Below, piece after piece: positions 7,157-16,900 of a stretch of DNA of 64,000 nt; position 1 is the stretch's first letter; every line of letters starts with the position of its first letter. The DNA is from VRUE01 sp963702705 (GTDB lineage: Bacteria; Actinomycetota; Thermoleophilia; Solirubrobacterales; 70-9): assembly GCA_963702705.1 (NCBI GenBank), contig CAVPDR010000007.1, positions 248,001 to 312,000 on the forward strand, written 5' to 3'. The notes under the pieces were generated by a model. It did not search any database. It had not been told where the DNA came from and saw only the letters and a program-made list of their open reading frames with translations. The position numbers and the translations under genes are program-made.

Positions 7157-8275
7157 ATGCTTTCAAGCACGCCCGCAATTCCACCGCAGCTGCAGGGGCA
7201 ACTCGCCGAACTCGACGAGCTCCGTTCGAAGCTGGGCCGGGAGGTGAGTCGGGCCGTGCCCTGGATTGGGGCCTTGAGGCGCCAGGTTCGCGCCTCCTCG
7301 ATCGAGGGCTCGACCTCGATCGAGGGTTTCCGCGTCGGCCCGGGAGACGCGGTCGCTCTCGTCAACGACGAGGAGCCGGTCGACTCCGAGGACGTCAACC
7401 GCATGGCGGTGAGCTCCTACGCCAGGGCGATGGAGCACGTCGGCGTGATGGCGCAGGACCCCTCCTTCCGCTGGCTCGACCGCGTCATCCTCGACCTTCA
7501 CTTCGACGCCTGTTCGTTTCAGCGCACGGAGGACCCGGGGCGCTGGCGCGCCGGGCCGGTTGGGGTCACGGGGAGCGACGGGCGGCTTGTCTACCAGGCG
7601 CCCGAGGCCGGCGAGGTCCCCGGCCTGATGGCAGAGGTGGTCGAGTGGCTGCAGAAAGGCGACCTCGACGCCCACGTCGCGGTCCGCGCGGCGATGGCGC
7701 ACCTGCACGTCGTCTCCGTCCACCCCTTCCGCGATGGAAACGGTCGCGTGTCCCGCATCGTCCAATCCTTGGTGCTGGCGCGAGAGGGGCTGATGTCGGC
7801 CGAGTTCGGCTCGATCGAGGAGTACTTGGGGCAGCACACGAACGAGTACTACGCCGCTCTCAACGAAGCCCACGGTCCGACGTATGAGCCGCAGCGGGAC
7901 GCCTCGGGCTGGGTCGCCTTCTGTATCGAGGCCCACCTGGCCCAGGCTCGCCAGCGGCTCGGGCAGATCGAGGATGCCGCAGCCCGCTGGGAGCAGCTCG
8001 AAGCGTTGGTCGCATCCCGCAACTGGCCCGACCGCCTGACGATCGCGCTGGAGCAGGCCCTGATGGGGGGAACGGATCGAGCAGGCTACGCCGCCGAGGC
8101 CGACATCTCAGCCGCGACGGCGAGCGCCGACCTCCGCCGCCTGCTCGATGCCGGCCTGGTTCAGCAGCGGGGCCGCGGACGCAGCGTGCGCTACTGGGCG
8201 AGCGAGTCGTTGCGAGGCGAAGCGCTCAGGCGTTCAGTAGCTTTGCCTTCTGGGCCGCGAACTCCTCCTCGGTGA
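7157..8275 (+). CDS. Fic domain protein with winged-helix C-terminus
   Basis: The 372-aa protein carries the Fic active site HPFRDGNGRVSR (~residues 194-205), complete for AMP transfer. Its inhibitory motif STSIEG (S-x-x-x-E-G) is N-terminal (~residues 52-57), so it is self-inhibited in the class II arrangement. The C-terminal ~80 residues (AGYAAEADISAATASADLRRLLDAGLVQQRGRGRSVRYW) form a winged-helix DNA-binding domain, as in Fic proteins that regulate their own promoter. The palindrome at 7109-7144 would suit it. The target is unknown. The last ~50 bp overlap the convergent SHOCT gene. Confidence 0.88.
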   Translation: MLSSTPAIPPQLQGQLAELDELRSKLGREVSRAVPWIGALRRQVRASSIEGSTSIEGFRVGPGDAVALVNDEEPVDSEDVNRMAVSSYARAMEHVGVMAQDPSFRWLDRVILDLHFDACSFQRTEDPGRWRAGPVGVTGSDGRLVYQAPEAGEVPGLMAEVVEWLQKGDLDAHVAVRAAMAHLHVVSVHPFRDGNGRVSRIVQSLVLAREGLMSAEFGSIEEYLGQHTNEYYAALNEAHGPTYEPQRDASGWVAFCIEAHLAQARQRLGQIEDAAARWEQLEALVASRNWPDRLTIALEQALMGGTDRAGYAAEADISAATASADLRRLLDAGLVQQRGRGRSVRYWASESLRGEALRRSVALPSGPRTPPR

Positions 8276-8486
8276 GGATGCCCTGTGCCTTCAGTTCGCC
8301 GAGCTCCTTGAGCTGGTCGATCGTCGAGGCCCCGCCTGCGGGCGCGGCAGCGGGCGGTGGCGCCTGCTGAGCTTCTTCCTGCTGGGCCCAGCGCTGTCCC
8401 TGACGGCGCGATACACGGTTGCTCACCGAGGTGGCGGTTCCGGCGATGACCGCCGTTCGTGCGACTCCCCTGAGTAGTCCCGGCAT
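8226..8486 (-). CDS. SHOCT domain protein
   Basis: The 86-aa protein has a short hydrophobic N-terminus (MPGLLRGVARTAVIAGTATSVSNRV), an Ala/Pro/Gln linker and a C-terminal SHOCT helix pair (STIDQLKELGELKAQGILTE, then EEFAAQKAKLL). SHOCT is a short oligomerisation module often found at protein ends. It lies 18 bp after the DUF6325-like gene on the same strand, so the two are probably co-transcribed. Confidence 0.8.
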   Translation of the reverse strand: MPGLLRGVARTAVIAGTATSVSNRVSRRQGQRWAQQEEAQQAPPPAAAPAGGASTIDQLKELGELKAQGILTEEEFAAQKAKLLNA

Positions 8487-8504
8487 GGTGGTCTCCTTTT
8501 CTCG

Positions 8505-8948
8505 CTAAGACTCCGACTCGGCCGCGTCGAGGGCGGCGAGCACGGCTTGGATTGGGATGCGGCCGCTGGCGACGAGCTGGCCGCCCGAGCGGCGGACGGC
8601 AGCGGCGAAGGGCGCCGCCCAGCGGTTCTCGAAGACGAGCAGGGCGGCCGAGGTTCCGGGCTCGAGCGCGCCGCCGGCCTCGCCGATGTCCTCCTCGTCG
8701 AGCAGCCCCGAGGAGGCACCCTCGAAGGCGGCGAAGGCCTCGATCTCACCGCCGAGGTCAGCGACCTCGAGCGCGGCGACCGAGCCGTCCTCGGCCTTGG
8801 CGATGAAGGCGAGATCGAGGATGCGGATCAGGCCGCGGTCGACGAGGTCGATCAGGTGCGGTAGTGCCTCGCCGGTCGGCTGCCGCCCTGGCCACTCGAC
8901 CAGCAGGTAATCGATCGGTCCCATCTCGTTGAGCTCATCGCCGGTCAA
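8505..8948 (-). CDS. DUF6325-like protein
   Basis: The 147-aa acidic protein contains MGPIDYLLVEWPG, then LIDLVDRGLIRILDLAFIAK and a C-terminal AALLVFENRWAAPFAAAVR. This matches the small actinobacterial family with MGPxxYLVVxFPG starts (DUF6325, from memory). A TTG at 8948 with AAAGGGAG six bases upstream overlaps the MFS stop as TTGA and is preferred; ATG 8924 is the alternative. SHOCT genes commonly neighbour this family. Its molecular role is unknown. Confidence 0.7.
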   Translation of the reverse strand: MTGDELNEMGPIDYLLVEWPGRQPTGEALPHLIDLVDRGLIRILDLAFIAKAEDGSVAALEVADLGGEIEAFAAFEGASSGLLDEEDIGEAGGALEPGTSAALLVFENRWAAPFAAAVRRSGGQLVASGRIPIQAVLAALDAAESES

Positions 8949-10708
8949 GCCTGACTCCCTTTCGTCGTCGATATTGCGCCGGATAGCTCCGGCACCGCAA
9001 CCATAGCCGTCGCAGGCTCCTCGCCGTGGCGGTAGTTGCCGCCGCGCATCATCGAGGTGGCGGCGGCGATCAGGCAGACGACGATCGAGAAGGCGAAGGC
9101 GGCGTCGAGGCCGTCGCGGAACGGGGCCGAGATCAGCTGGGGGAAGAAGGTCGGGCCGCTCAGCACGGCGTGAGCGTGGGTCGACAGCCCCGCCAGGGCG
9201 TCGGGACCGACCAGGTGCTGGACCGGGTTGTAGCCGAGGAAGGCGGCGAAGAGGACCGAGATCGGCGGCGCCCCGGCGGCGTGGTGGGCGACGCCGGGGG
9301 CGACCCCGTGCGCTTCGAGGCCACCGCTCAGCGCCGCCGGCAGGCTCGAGGCGAGGCCGACGATCAGCAGGGTGAAGAAGATCCCGACCGAGAGCACCTG
9401 GGCCGAGTTCTGGAAGGTCTGGTTCATGCCGCCGCCGGCGCCGCGGTCGGCGGCGGGCAGGCTGTTCATCACCCCGGCCCGGTTGGGCGAGGCGAAGAGC
9501 CCCATCGAGGCGCCGTTGAGGAAGAGGATCGGGGCGAAGGCCCAGTAGTCGAAATCGGTCGGCAGCAGCATCAGCAGGGCGAAGCTGAGCGCCGCGGCGA
9601 GCATGCCGCCGGTGGCGAAGGGACGGGCGCCGAAGCGGTCGGAGAGAACGCCGGAGACGGGCCCGACGATCAGTAGCCCCAGGGTCAGCGGCAGCATGTA
9701 GATGCCGGCCCAGAGTGGCGTCTCGGTGAAGCTGTAGCCGTGCAGCGGCAGCCAGATGCCCTGCAGCCAGATGATCAGCATGAACATCAGACCGCCGCGG
9801 GCGATCGCGGCGAGGAAGGTCGAGATCGAGCCGAAGCTGAAGGCGCGGATGCGGAAGAGGGCGAGGCGGAACATCGGCTCGGCGACGCGGCTCTCGATCA
9901 CGGCGAAGGCGATCAGCGAGGCGATCGAGCCGGCGAGCAGGGCGATCACCCGCGGGCTGCCCCAGCCGGTCGGGCTGCCGCCGTAGGGGCGGATGCCGTA
10001 GGTGACCGCGACCATCGCCAGGACCAGGCCGAGGGCGAAGGTGACGTTGCCCCACCAGTCGATCGCGGCGGGCCGCGGCTCACTGCGCTCCTCCAGCTTG
10101 AGGTAGGCCCAGACGGTGCCGAAGAGGCCGACCGGGACCGAGATCAGGAAGACCAGCCGCCAGTCGATCGGGGCCAGCAGGCCGCCGAGGATGAGGCCGA
10201 CGAAAAGGCCGCTGACGCCGACGATGTTGTTGATCCCCAGCGCCATGCCGCGCTCGTTGGCGGGGAAGGCGTCGGTGACGATCGCGGCCGCGTTGGCGAG
10301 CAGGCAGGCGCCGCCGACACCCTGGACGATGCGGAAGACGACGAGGTAGAGGGCGCCGGCCTGTCCCGTCATCCAGTCGACCGCGAGCAGCAGCGAGGCG
10401 ACGGTGTAGATGACGAAGCCGAGGTTGTAGATGCGGACGCGGCCGTAGATGTCGCCGAGGCGGCCGAGGCTGACGATCAGCACGCTGGAGACGACCAGGT
10501 AGCCGAGGATCATCCAGAGCAGGTAGGAGCTGTTGGCCGGGACCAGCGGGTCGAGCTGGATCCCGCGGAAGATGTCGGGCATCGCGATCAGCGTGATCGA
10601 GGCGTCGAGCGTCGCCAGCAGCACGGCGAGGGTCGTGTTGGAGAGGGCGATCCACTTGTAGCGGTCGGGGTGGGATCGCGTGGCTCGCTCTCGGCTGCTC
10701 AGAAACAC
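8945..10708 (-). CDS. MFS drug exporter, DHA2 (14-TM) type
   Basis: The product has about 14 hydrophobic segments. It shows the motif-A region LGRLGDIYGRVRIYNLG, the RIVQGVGGACLLANAAAIVTD antiporter motif C region, and LDASITLIAMPDI in TM1. It is divergent from marR, with a 22-bp palindrome between them. GTG 10708 is taken as start because the longer TTG (10729) lies inside that palindrome; a leaderless or weakly initiated message is possible. The loop after TM13 is unusually long and His/Ala rich. Confidence 0.85.
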   Translation of the reverse strand: MFLSSRERATRSHPDRYKWIALSNTTLAVLLATLDASITLIAMPDIFRGIQLDPLVPANSSYLLWMILGYLVVSSVLIVSLGRLGDIYGRVRIYNLGFVIYTVASLLLAVDWMTGQAGALYLVVFRIVQGVGGACLLANAAAIVTDAFPANERGMALGINNIVGVSGLFVGLILGGLLAPIDWRLVFLISVPVGLFGTVWAYLKLEERSEPRPAAIDWWGNVTFALGLVLAMVAVTYGIRPYGGSPTGWGSPRVIALLAGSIASLIAFAVIESRVAEPMFRLALFRIRAFSFGSISTFLAAIARGGLMFMLIIWLQGIWLPLHGYSFTETPLWAGIYMLPLTLGLLIVGPVSGVLSDRFGARPFATGGMLAAALSFALLMLLPTDFDYWAFAPILFLNGASMGLFASPNRAGVMNSLPAADRGAGGGMNQTFQNSAQVLSVGIFFTLLIVGLASSLPAALSGGLEAHGVAPGVAHHAAGAPPISVLFAAFLGYNPVQHLVGPDALAGLSTHAHAVLSGPTFFPQLISAPFRDGLDAAFAFSIVVCLIAAATSMMRGGNYRHGEEPATAMVAVPELSGAISTTKGSQA

Positions 10709-10723
10709 ACGGCAAAAGTCTAC

Positions 10724-10745
10724 AGGCAAACTGCACAGTTTGCCT
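10724..10745. promoter_or_regulatory. 22-bp palindrome, probable MarR operator
   Basis: AGGCAAACTG (724-733) and CAGTTTGCCT (736-745) are perfect inverted arms around CA, placed between the divergent exporter and marR genes. This is the typical size and place of a MarR-family dimer site controlling both directions. Confidence 0.7.
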
Positions 10746-10769
10746 GCGCTTTTTCGCTATGATCCGCGC

Positions 10770-11195
10770 ATGCCGACCCGCGTCGACAGCGGACCGCTTG
10801 CCGCCGAGTTGAGCGTCGTGCTCGGCCAGCTGGTCCGCCGCTTGCGCACCCAGCACGGCTTCTCGCTCTCGCAGGGCTCGGTCCTGGGACGGCTGGATCG
10901 CGAAGGGCCGCAGTGCACGAGCCACCTGGCGACGGCCGAGCGGGTGCGGCCGCAGTCGATGGGCCAGACGGTCGCCGAGCTCGAGGAGCAGGGCCTGGTC
11001 GAGCGCCGCGCCGACCCCGGCGACGGCCGTCGCACGCTGATCGAGCTGACCGAGGCGGGCCGGGCCGAGCTGGGGGAGCTTCGCGGCCGGCGCGAGGGCT
11101 GGTTGGCCGAGGCGATCGATGGGAATTTCAGCGAAGGGGAGCGCCGGGCGCTCGAGCGGGCGCTGCCCCTGCTCGGGCGCCTGGCGGAGCTTTGA
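10770..11195 (+). CDS. MarR family transcriptional regulator
   Basis: The 141-aa winged-helix protein shows the MarR order: helix bundle (LGQLVRRLRTQHGFSLSQ), recognition helix region (SHLATAERVRPQSMGQTVAELEEQGLVERR) and wing (ADPGDGRRTLIELTEAGRAEL). ATG 10770 fits the family start. Its TGA overlaps the TTG start of the downstream exporter. It is expected to repress both flanking exporters until a ligand binds; the ligand is unknown. Confidence 0.9.
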   Translation: MPTRVDSGPLAAELSVVLGQLVRRLRTQHGFSLSQGSVLGRLDREGPQCTSHLATAERVRPQSMGQTVAELEEQGLVERRADPGDGRRTLIELTEAGRAELGELRGRREGWLAEAIDGNFSEGERRALERALPLLGRLAEL

Positions 11196-12676
11196 CGCCG
11201 GCGGAGGCGAGCAACCGCCGCCGCTGGATCGCCCTGGTCGTGCTCTGCCTGGGGCAGCTGATGATCGTGCTCGACGCGACGATCGTCAACGTCGCCCTGC
11301 CCTCGATCCAGCACGACCTCGGTTTCACCCAAGCGAGCCTGGCCTGGGTCGTCGACGCCTACCTGATCGCTTTCGGCAGCTTCCTCCTGCTCGCCGGCCG
11401 GGTCGGCGACCTGGTTGGGCGCAAGCGGGTCTTCATCGCCGGGTTGGCGCTCTTCACCGTGGCCTCGGCGCTCTGCGGCCTGGCGCAGGGCCAGGAGCTC
11501 CTGATCGGCGCCCGCTTTGTGCAGGGAGTGGGGGGCGCTGTCGCCTCCTCGGTGATCATCGCGATCATCGTCACCGAGTTCCGCGCCCCGCGCGAGCAGG
11601 CGAGGGCGATGGGCGTCTTCACCTTCGTCGCCTCCGCCGGCGGCTCGATCGGCCTGCTCGCCGGCGGCGTCCTCACGCATCTGCTCAGCTGGCACTGGAT
11701 CTTCTTCATCAACCTGCCGATCGGTCTGGCGGCGATCGCCCTCGGAGTGATCCTGATCGAGGAGAGCGAGGGGTCCGGCTGGCGCCAGGGGGTCGACATC
11801 CTCGGCGCGGCGCTGATCACGGTCGCCGGGATGGTCCTCGTCTACGCGATCGTGAAGAGCGGCGAGTACGGCTGGGGCTCGGCGCGGACGCTGGGCCTGG
11901 GCGCCCTGGCGGTGGCGATGATCGCCGCCTTCTTCGGCTACGAGTCGCGGATCGAGAACCCGATCATGCCGCTGCGCATCTTCCGCCTGCGCAGCCTGAT
12001 GGGCGCGAACGCCGTCCGCGGCCTGCTGGTGGTCGGGATGTTCGCCTCCTTCTTCCTCGGCGCCCTCTATCTCGAGCACGTGCTCGGCTACAGCGCGATC
12101 CGCACCGGCCTCGCCTTCATGCCGATGACGCTCAGCATCGGCGCCCTCTCGGTCGGGGTGACGCCGCGACTGCTGACCCGCTTCGGACCGAAGCGGACCC
12201 TGCTGCCCGGCCTGGCGATGGCGCTCGCCGGCCTGGTCCTCTTCGCCCGGATGCCCGTCGACGCCGATTACTGGACGGACCTGTTCCCGGCCTTCCTCCT
12301 GCTCGGCCTCGGCGCCGGCACCTCGTTCATGCCGCTGATCACGCTGGCGATGTCGGAGGTGCCGAAAGAGGACGCCGGCCTCGGCTCCGGCATGATCAAC
12401 ACCGCCCAGCAGATGGCGGCCGCGATCGGCGTCGCCGCCCTCGGCACGATCGCCGCCAGCCGCACCGCCCACCTTCTCGCCGCAGGTCACTCCCAGCCCG
12501 CGGCCCTCACCTCCGGCTTCCACCTCGCCTTCGCGATCGGCGCCGCCTGCGTGGCACTGGGCATAGTCCTGGCCGCGACGGTCCTCCGCCCGGTCAAGGC
12601 TCCCGAGGAGCCGAGCCGGCCGACGAGCGAGGAACTCCAGATTCGCGAAGGCCTGCTGGCCGACGAGCTGGTCTGA
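11192..12676 (+). CDS. MFS drug exporter, EmrB/QacA (DHA2) type
   Basis: The 494-aa protein has 14 predicted hydrophobic segments with LDATIVNVALPSIQ in TM1, GRVGDLVGRKRVFIAG as motif A and FVQGVGGAVASSVIIAI as motif C. These are diagnostic of the EmrB/QacA proton-drug antiporters. The only start compatible with the N-terminus is TTG 11192, which overlaps the marR stop (TTGA), so expression is coupled to marR. The family exports hydrophobic toxic compounds. Confidence 0.88.
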   Translation: MTPAEASNRRRWIALVVLCLGQLMIVLDATIVNVALPSIQHDLGFTQASLAWVVDAYLIAFGSFLLLAGRVGDLVGRKRVFIAGLALFTVASALCGLAQGQELLIGARFVQGVGGAVASSVIIAIIVTEFRAPREQARAMGVFTFVASAGGSIGLLAGGVLTHLLSWHWIFFINLPIGLAAIALGVILIEESEGSGWRQGVDILGAALITVAGMVLVYAIVKSGEYGWGSARTLGLGALAVAMIAAFFGYESRIENPIMPLRIFRLRSLMGANAVRGLLVVGMFASFFLGALYLEHVLGYSAIRTGLAFMPMTLSIGALSVGVTPRLLTRFGPKRTLLPGLAMALAGLVLFARMPVDADYWTDLFPAFLLLGLGAGTSFMPLITLAMSEVPKEDAGLGSGMINTAQQMAAAIGVAALGTIAASRTAHLLAAGHSQPAALTSGFHLAFAIGAACVALGIVLAATVLRPVKAPEEPSRPTSEELQIREGLLADELV

Positions 12677-12742
12677 GCAGCGACCCGAAGCACCTCGCCC
12701 CCACCTTATAGGTACGTCTTCCTTCTTTTCAGAACCTCCCGC

Positions 12743-12771
12743 TTGCAAAAGCGTCGTCTCCGTGCTTAGAT
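12743..12771 (+). promoter_or_regulatory. Sigma-70-like promoter
   Basis: TTGCAA (12743-12748) and TTAGAT (12766-12771) are separated by 17 bp. They would start a transcript with a ~290-nt leader before the collagen-like gene. Prediction from sequence only. Confidence 0.45.
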
Positions 12772-12901
12772 AGCCAGGCCGGTACGCCAAAGCCCTATTG
12801 GGAACGAGGCACACCAGCACAGCAGCAAAGCCCAACACGGGCGTGGAAAACAAGGAGGCCCCCTGGGAAGGGCCGCCAGGGACACAGGGAGAGGTATCGC
12901 A

Positions 12902-13054
12902 GTGAAACGGGACAGCATCAGCGCTCTGCATGGCTGCGTCGGCGACCGAGCCCACGCCACGTCACGCGTCGCGCCCCCCGGCCACTCCCACAAGACCCCC
13001 ATCTCCCCTCTCCTGCGAGAGGGACAAGTCAGCAACCAACCACAGGAGAGGTAA
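12902..13054 (+). CDS. Possible 50-aa leader peptide upstream of the collagen-like gene
   Basis: A GTG at 12902, preceded by GGGAGAGG seven bases upstream, opens 50 codons (MKRDSISALHGCVGDRAHAT at the start). They end in a TAA at 13052-13054, which overlaps the AGGAGAGG ribosome site of the collagen-like gene. The peptide is basic, lacks a signal and is not recognised. The placement suggests an upstream ORF tuning translation of the next gene, but it may be chance in GC-rich DNA. Confidence 0.35.
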   Translation: MKRDSISALHGCVGDRAHATSRVAPPGHSHKTPISPLLREGQVSNQPQER

Positions 13055-13062
13055 CCGACACC

Positions 13063-13803
13063 ATGCACTACCTACGCAACCGATTCGGCATCCCGGGAGT
13101 CATCTCGGTGATCGCCCTCGTCTTCGCAATGCTCGGTGGCGCCTATGCCGCCAACAACTCCGGCGGCGGCAAGGCCACCGCCTCGGCCAAGGCCAAGAAG
13201 GGTCCGCGGGGTCCTAAAGGCGCGACCGGCCCGGCTGGCCCGGCTGGCCCACAGGGTCCGGCAGGGGCCAAGGGTGACACCGGCGCTGCCGGTCCGGCTG
13301 GTCCCCAGGGAGCTACCGGTCCGGCTGGTCCCCAGGGGGCGACCGGAGCAACCGGAGCAACCGGAGCAACCGGAGCGACTGGCGCAACCGGAGCACCTGG
13401 CCAGACCGGCTTCACCGAAACCCTGCCTGCAGGTAAAACCGAGACCGGTGTCTGGGGCGGGATCCTCAACCTCGCTGCGACTGAAGTAACAAGGGTGGAG
13501 AACGCCTCCTTCAACATTCCGCTCGAATCGGCGCCTGTCGTCAACCTGATCCAGAAGAACGGGACCGCCAATCCTGGGAGCACCGAAAACTGTCCCGGTA
13601 GTGCCGCCGAACCGGAAGCCAAACCGGGCAATTTCTGCGCCTACGCCATAACCGCCGCGGAAGACGAAGAAGGGTACGGTTTGGGCGCTGGGACCACCTC
13701 GACGCTCAGGGCAACTCCCTTCGGAATCATCTTTCAGTCGAACATCCCGGGCTCTTCGGCTCTCGGCGGAACCTGGGCAGTCACCGCGCCCGAAGAACCG
13801 TAG
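13063..13803 (+). CDS. Secreted collagen-like (Gly-X-Y) protein
   Basis: The 246-aa protein has an N-terminal signal or anchor (GIPGVISVIALVFAMLGGAYA). A basic spacer follows, then ~24 uninterrupted Gly-X-Y triplets (residues ~46-118), rich in GPAGPQGP and ending in six GAT repeats. The C-terminal ~125-residue globular domain carries two cysteines (NCPGS and NFCAYAI). Bacterial collagen-like proteins form trimeric surface stalks, and the C-terminal domain probably trimerises or binds. AGGAGAGG precedes the ATG. It lies directly upstream of the giant secreted-protein operon and ends at its own hairpin. Confidence 0.88.
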   Translation: MHYLRNRFGIPGVISVIALVFAMLGGAYAANNSGGGKATASAKAKKGPRGPKGATGPAGPAGPQGPAGAKGDTGAAGPAGPQGATGPAGPQGATGATGATGATGATGATGAPGQTGFTETLPAGKTETGVWGGILNLAATEVTRVENASFNIPLESAPVVNLIQKNGTANPGSTENCPGSAAEPEAKPGNFCAYAITAAEDEEGYGLGAGTTSTLRATPFGIIFQSNIPGSSALGGTWAVTAPEEP

Positions 13804-13819
13804 TCAGCTAACTGACACT

Positions 13820-13860
13820 TCCGTCTCCGGCGTGGGCACCATGCCCGCGCTGGAGACGGA
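13820..13860 (+). terminator. Strong hairpin after the collagen-like gene
   Basis: TCCGTCTCC (13820-13828) pairs with GGAGACGGA (13852-13860), with an inner TGGGCA/TGCCC stem. There is no U-tract. It separates the collagen-like gene from the secreted operon. Confidence 0.55.
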
Positions 13861-13911
13861 CTTCACGACGGCTCGAATCGGAGCAACACACGGAGCTAAC
13901 GAGAGGCGAGG

Positions 13912-16900
13912 ATGGCATTTCGGATTACACACATGAGAGCGCACCGGAGCGTCGCGCTCCTGCCGCTCGCGCTCGCACTGCTCGTCATCCTGAGCTCGAC
14001 CACCCCCGCCCACGCCGCCGAACTCCCCGCCTACGAACTCGACCCGACCCTCTCGCTGCGGGGTGAGTGCAAAGTCGAAGCCTTCGACCCCATACCCGAC
14101 CCGAGCTGTGTGGGCGAACCCCCGGCCTACCCGGCGCCCCCCGCCGGCCCGGCCGAACGCTTCAACTACCCGAGGGCGATCGCGGTCGACTCCTTTGGCG
14201 ACGAGTACGTCGCCAGCTATGCGGAATCCGACGACGCCAAAGGCCGGGTCGACGTCTTCGACGACGAAGGCTTCTTCATCACCGAGGTTTCCGCCCCCAA
14301 CGCTAAGTCGATCGCGGTCGACAGCAACGGCAACCTCTACGTCTTCGAAGACAGCGGCAAAGTCGTCCGCTACGAACCCTCGGAATACGATCCAGAAGCG
14401 GGGAAGGTCGCCTACGCGAGCCCATCGATTCCGGTTGCGACGGTGTTTTTCGTCGGCTCGCTGGCGATCGACGCCGCCAACGACCATCTGGTGGTTGCCC
14501 AGGGGAAAGCCATCAACATCTACAAATCCGCCGCGGAAGGCAGCGGCAAAATTGAAAGCTTCGAACCGGCGGGCATCGGGGACGGTTGGCCCGAAGCAAT
14601 CGCGGTGGACGGGCAGCGACGGCGGATCTACGTCAGCTTCTGCAAGAACGCGACGCTGGACTGCGGAGTGATGGTCATTCGCCTCGACGCGCCCCACGAA
14701 GTGTTGGAGGAAATCGACGGCTCGAGCACGCCGGCGGGCAAATTCGCGGCTAGCTCCGGCCTGCTCGGCCTCGCGGTCGACGAAGCGAGCGGCGACTTCT
14801 TCGTCGCCGACATCGAACCGGCGAAGACCGTCTACCGGTTCAACCAAGGCTATGAATACCTCTCGCGGCTGAAATCGAGCAAATTCGCCGCCAACATCGC
14901 GATCCAGATCGCCGTCTCCAACGGCAAACGCTCGCCGGCTGCCGGGTCCTGCGCCTACCCCAACCCCAAAGCGGTGAGCGTCCCCGCCGGGCAGGCTTGC
15001 AACCGCCACTACCTCTTCGTCCCGGTGCTCGAAGCCGCGGGGCGGGCGATCGCCTTCCGTCCGCCCGCGCAAACCCCGCCGGTGATCGAAGCGGTCTCCA
15101 CCGCAGCGATCGGCGAAGTCGAAGCCGAGCTGCGAGCCCGGATCCTCCCCGGCGGCCAGGACACCGAATACGTCCTGCAGATCACCACCCAGGCAGGCTT
15201 TGAAGCCGAAGGTTTCGCAGGCGCCATCACCGTGGGAGAAGGAACGCTTGCGGCCGGAAACCTGACGCGCGAAGTCAGCGCCCATGCCGGCGGTCTCACG
15301 GCCGGGCAGGGCTACCGCTACCGTGCGTTGGCCGAAAACGAACTGGGCGAAGCCGCGCAGGGGAGTGGTACCGAAGGCGCCTTCACCACCTATGACGACG
15401 CCCCCTCGCCGGGCTCCTGCCCCAACCAGGCGCTGCGCGGCGGCGCCTCGGCCCGGCTGCCTGACTGCCGCGCCTATGAGCTGGTGACGCCGCCTGAAAC
15501 CAATGGGCGGGTGCCGAGGAGCGTTGGTGAGCTCTCCAATACGTTCCCCACATTGGAGGCCTCGCCGGGGGGTGACTCCGTCTGGTTCAAGGTCGAAGGC
15601 GGCTCGCTGCCCGGCAGCTCGGGGGTGGGGAGCTTCGACGGTGACCCCTACGTTGCGCGCCGCGGCGCGGCTGGCTGGAACAGCACGCTCGAAGGCGTAA
15701 GCGGAGACGAAGCGACCGTTTCGATTCCCGGAAGTAGCTCCCCTGACCAGGGCTACTCCTTCTGGACGGCGCGGATCGAAGGACCGCTGGTAATCGACGG
15801 CATCCCCACCGAGTACGTGCGCTATCCCGACGGCCATTCGGCGCTGATCGGGCGCGGCAGTCTGGATGAAGACCCCCGCGCGGCGGGCAAGCTGATCACC
15901 GCAGACGGGACCCACATCGTCTTCGGAACTATTCAGAGCGGTCCTTCATTCCCGATCCAGCTCGAGCCAGACGCCCCGCCGGCCGGCACCCGGGCGGTCT
16001 ATGACCGCACTCCCGACGAAGTCACCCATGTGGTCTCGCTACTGCCGGGAGACGTCACCCCGGCGGCGGGTCAGAACGCCGCCTACCTCGGCGCCTCGCC
16101 CGACGGCGAGGGCATCGCCTTCTCGATCGGCACCACCCTCTACCTGCGCCTCGGCAACCAGACCACCTATGAAATCGGCAGCGGCGTCGAATTCGCCGGC
16201 GTCTCCGCGGGCGGGCAGCGGATCTTCTACCTCGAAGGCGGAGACCTCAAGGCCTTCGACACCGGCTCAGAAGAAGTCATCGACTTCAGCAACAGCGGCG
16301 ACGTCACCCCGGTCAACGTCGCCGAAGGAGGCGCCCGCGCCTACTTCGTCTCCCCGAGTGTGCTCGGGGGAGCCAACCCCGAAGGCGACACGGCCCAACT
16401 CGGCAAGCAGAACCTCTACCTCTCAGAGGAGGGGACGATCAGCTTCATCGGGACGGTCACCGAGCGCGACGTGGAAGGGGAACTGGAAGGAACCACTGAC
16501 GGCCTAGGCCTCTGGACCGACGTGCTGTCGAGGCAACCAGCCAAGGACCCCTCGCGCCTGAACCCCGACGGCTCGGTGCTGCTGTTCCAGTCGCGCGCCG
16601 GCCTGACCGGCTATGACCCGGGCAAATCTCCGCAGGTCTTTCGCTATGACAGCGGCACAGACCGCCTGCAGTGCATCTCCTGCGTTCCGACCGGGGTGGC
16701 GACGAGCGGTGGAGGCCGGCTCGCGACTTTGAATGCCGGCGCTTCTTTTTCATCAATGGAACCCCTCAGCCCCAGCGCCTTCGTCCACAACCTCAGCCCC
16801 GACGGCAAGCGGGCCTTCTTCGAGTCCAGCGAAGCGCTTGTCTCCGCCGACACCGACGGCGTGCGGGACGTCTATGAGTGGGAGGCCCAAGGAGTGGGCA

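Noticed and set aside
10757..12955. 732-aa minus-strand frame opposite marR and the exporter
   Set aside because: Low-complexity charged sequence typical of an antisense shadow.
13063..13803. Collagen-like repeats as a phage tail-fibre gene
   Set aside because: No phage genes are nearby, and the N-terminal secretion signal fits a cell-surface protein better.
13804..15915. 703-aa minus-strand frame opposite A1
   Set aside because: Antisense shadow. Similar frames appear opposite A2 and A3 because those genes are copies, not because the frame is selected.
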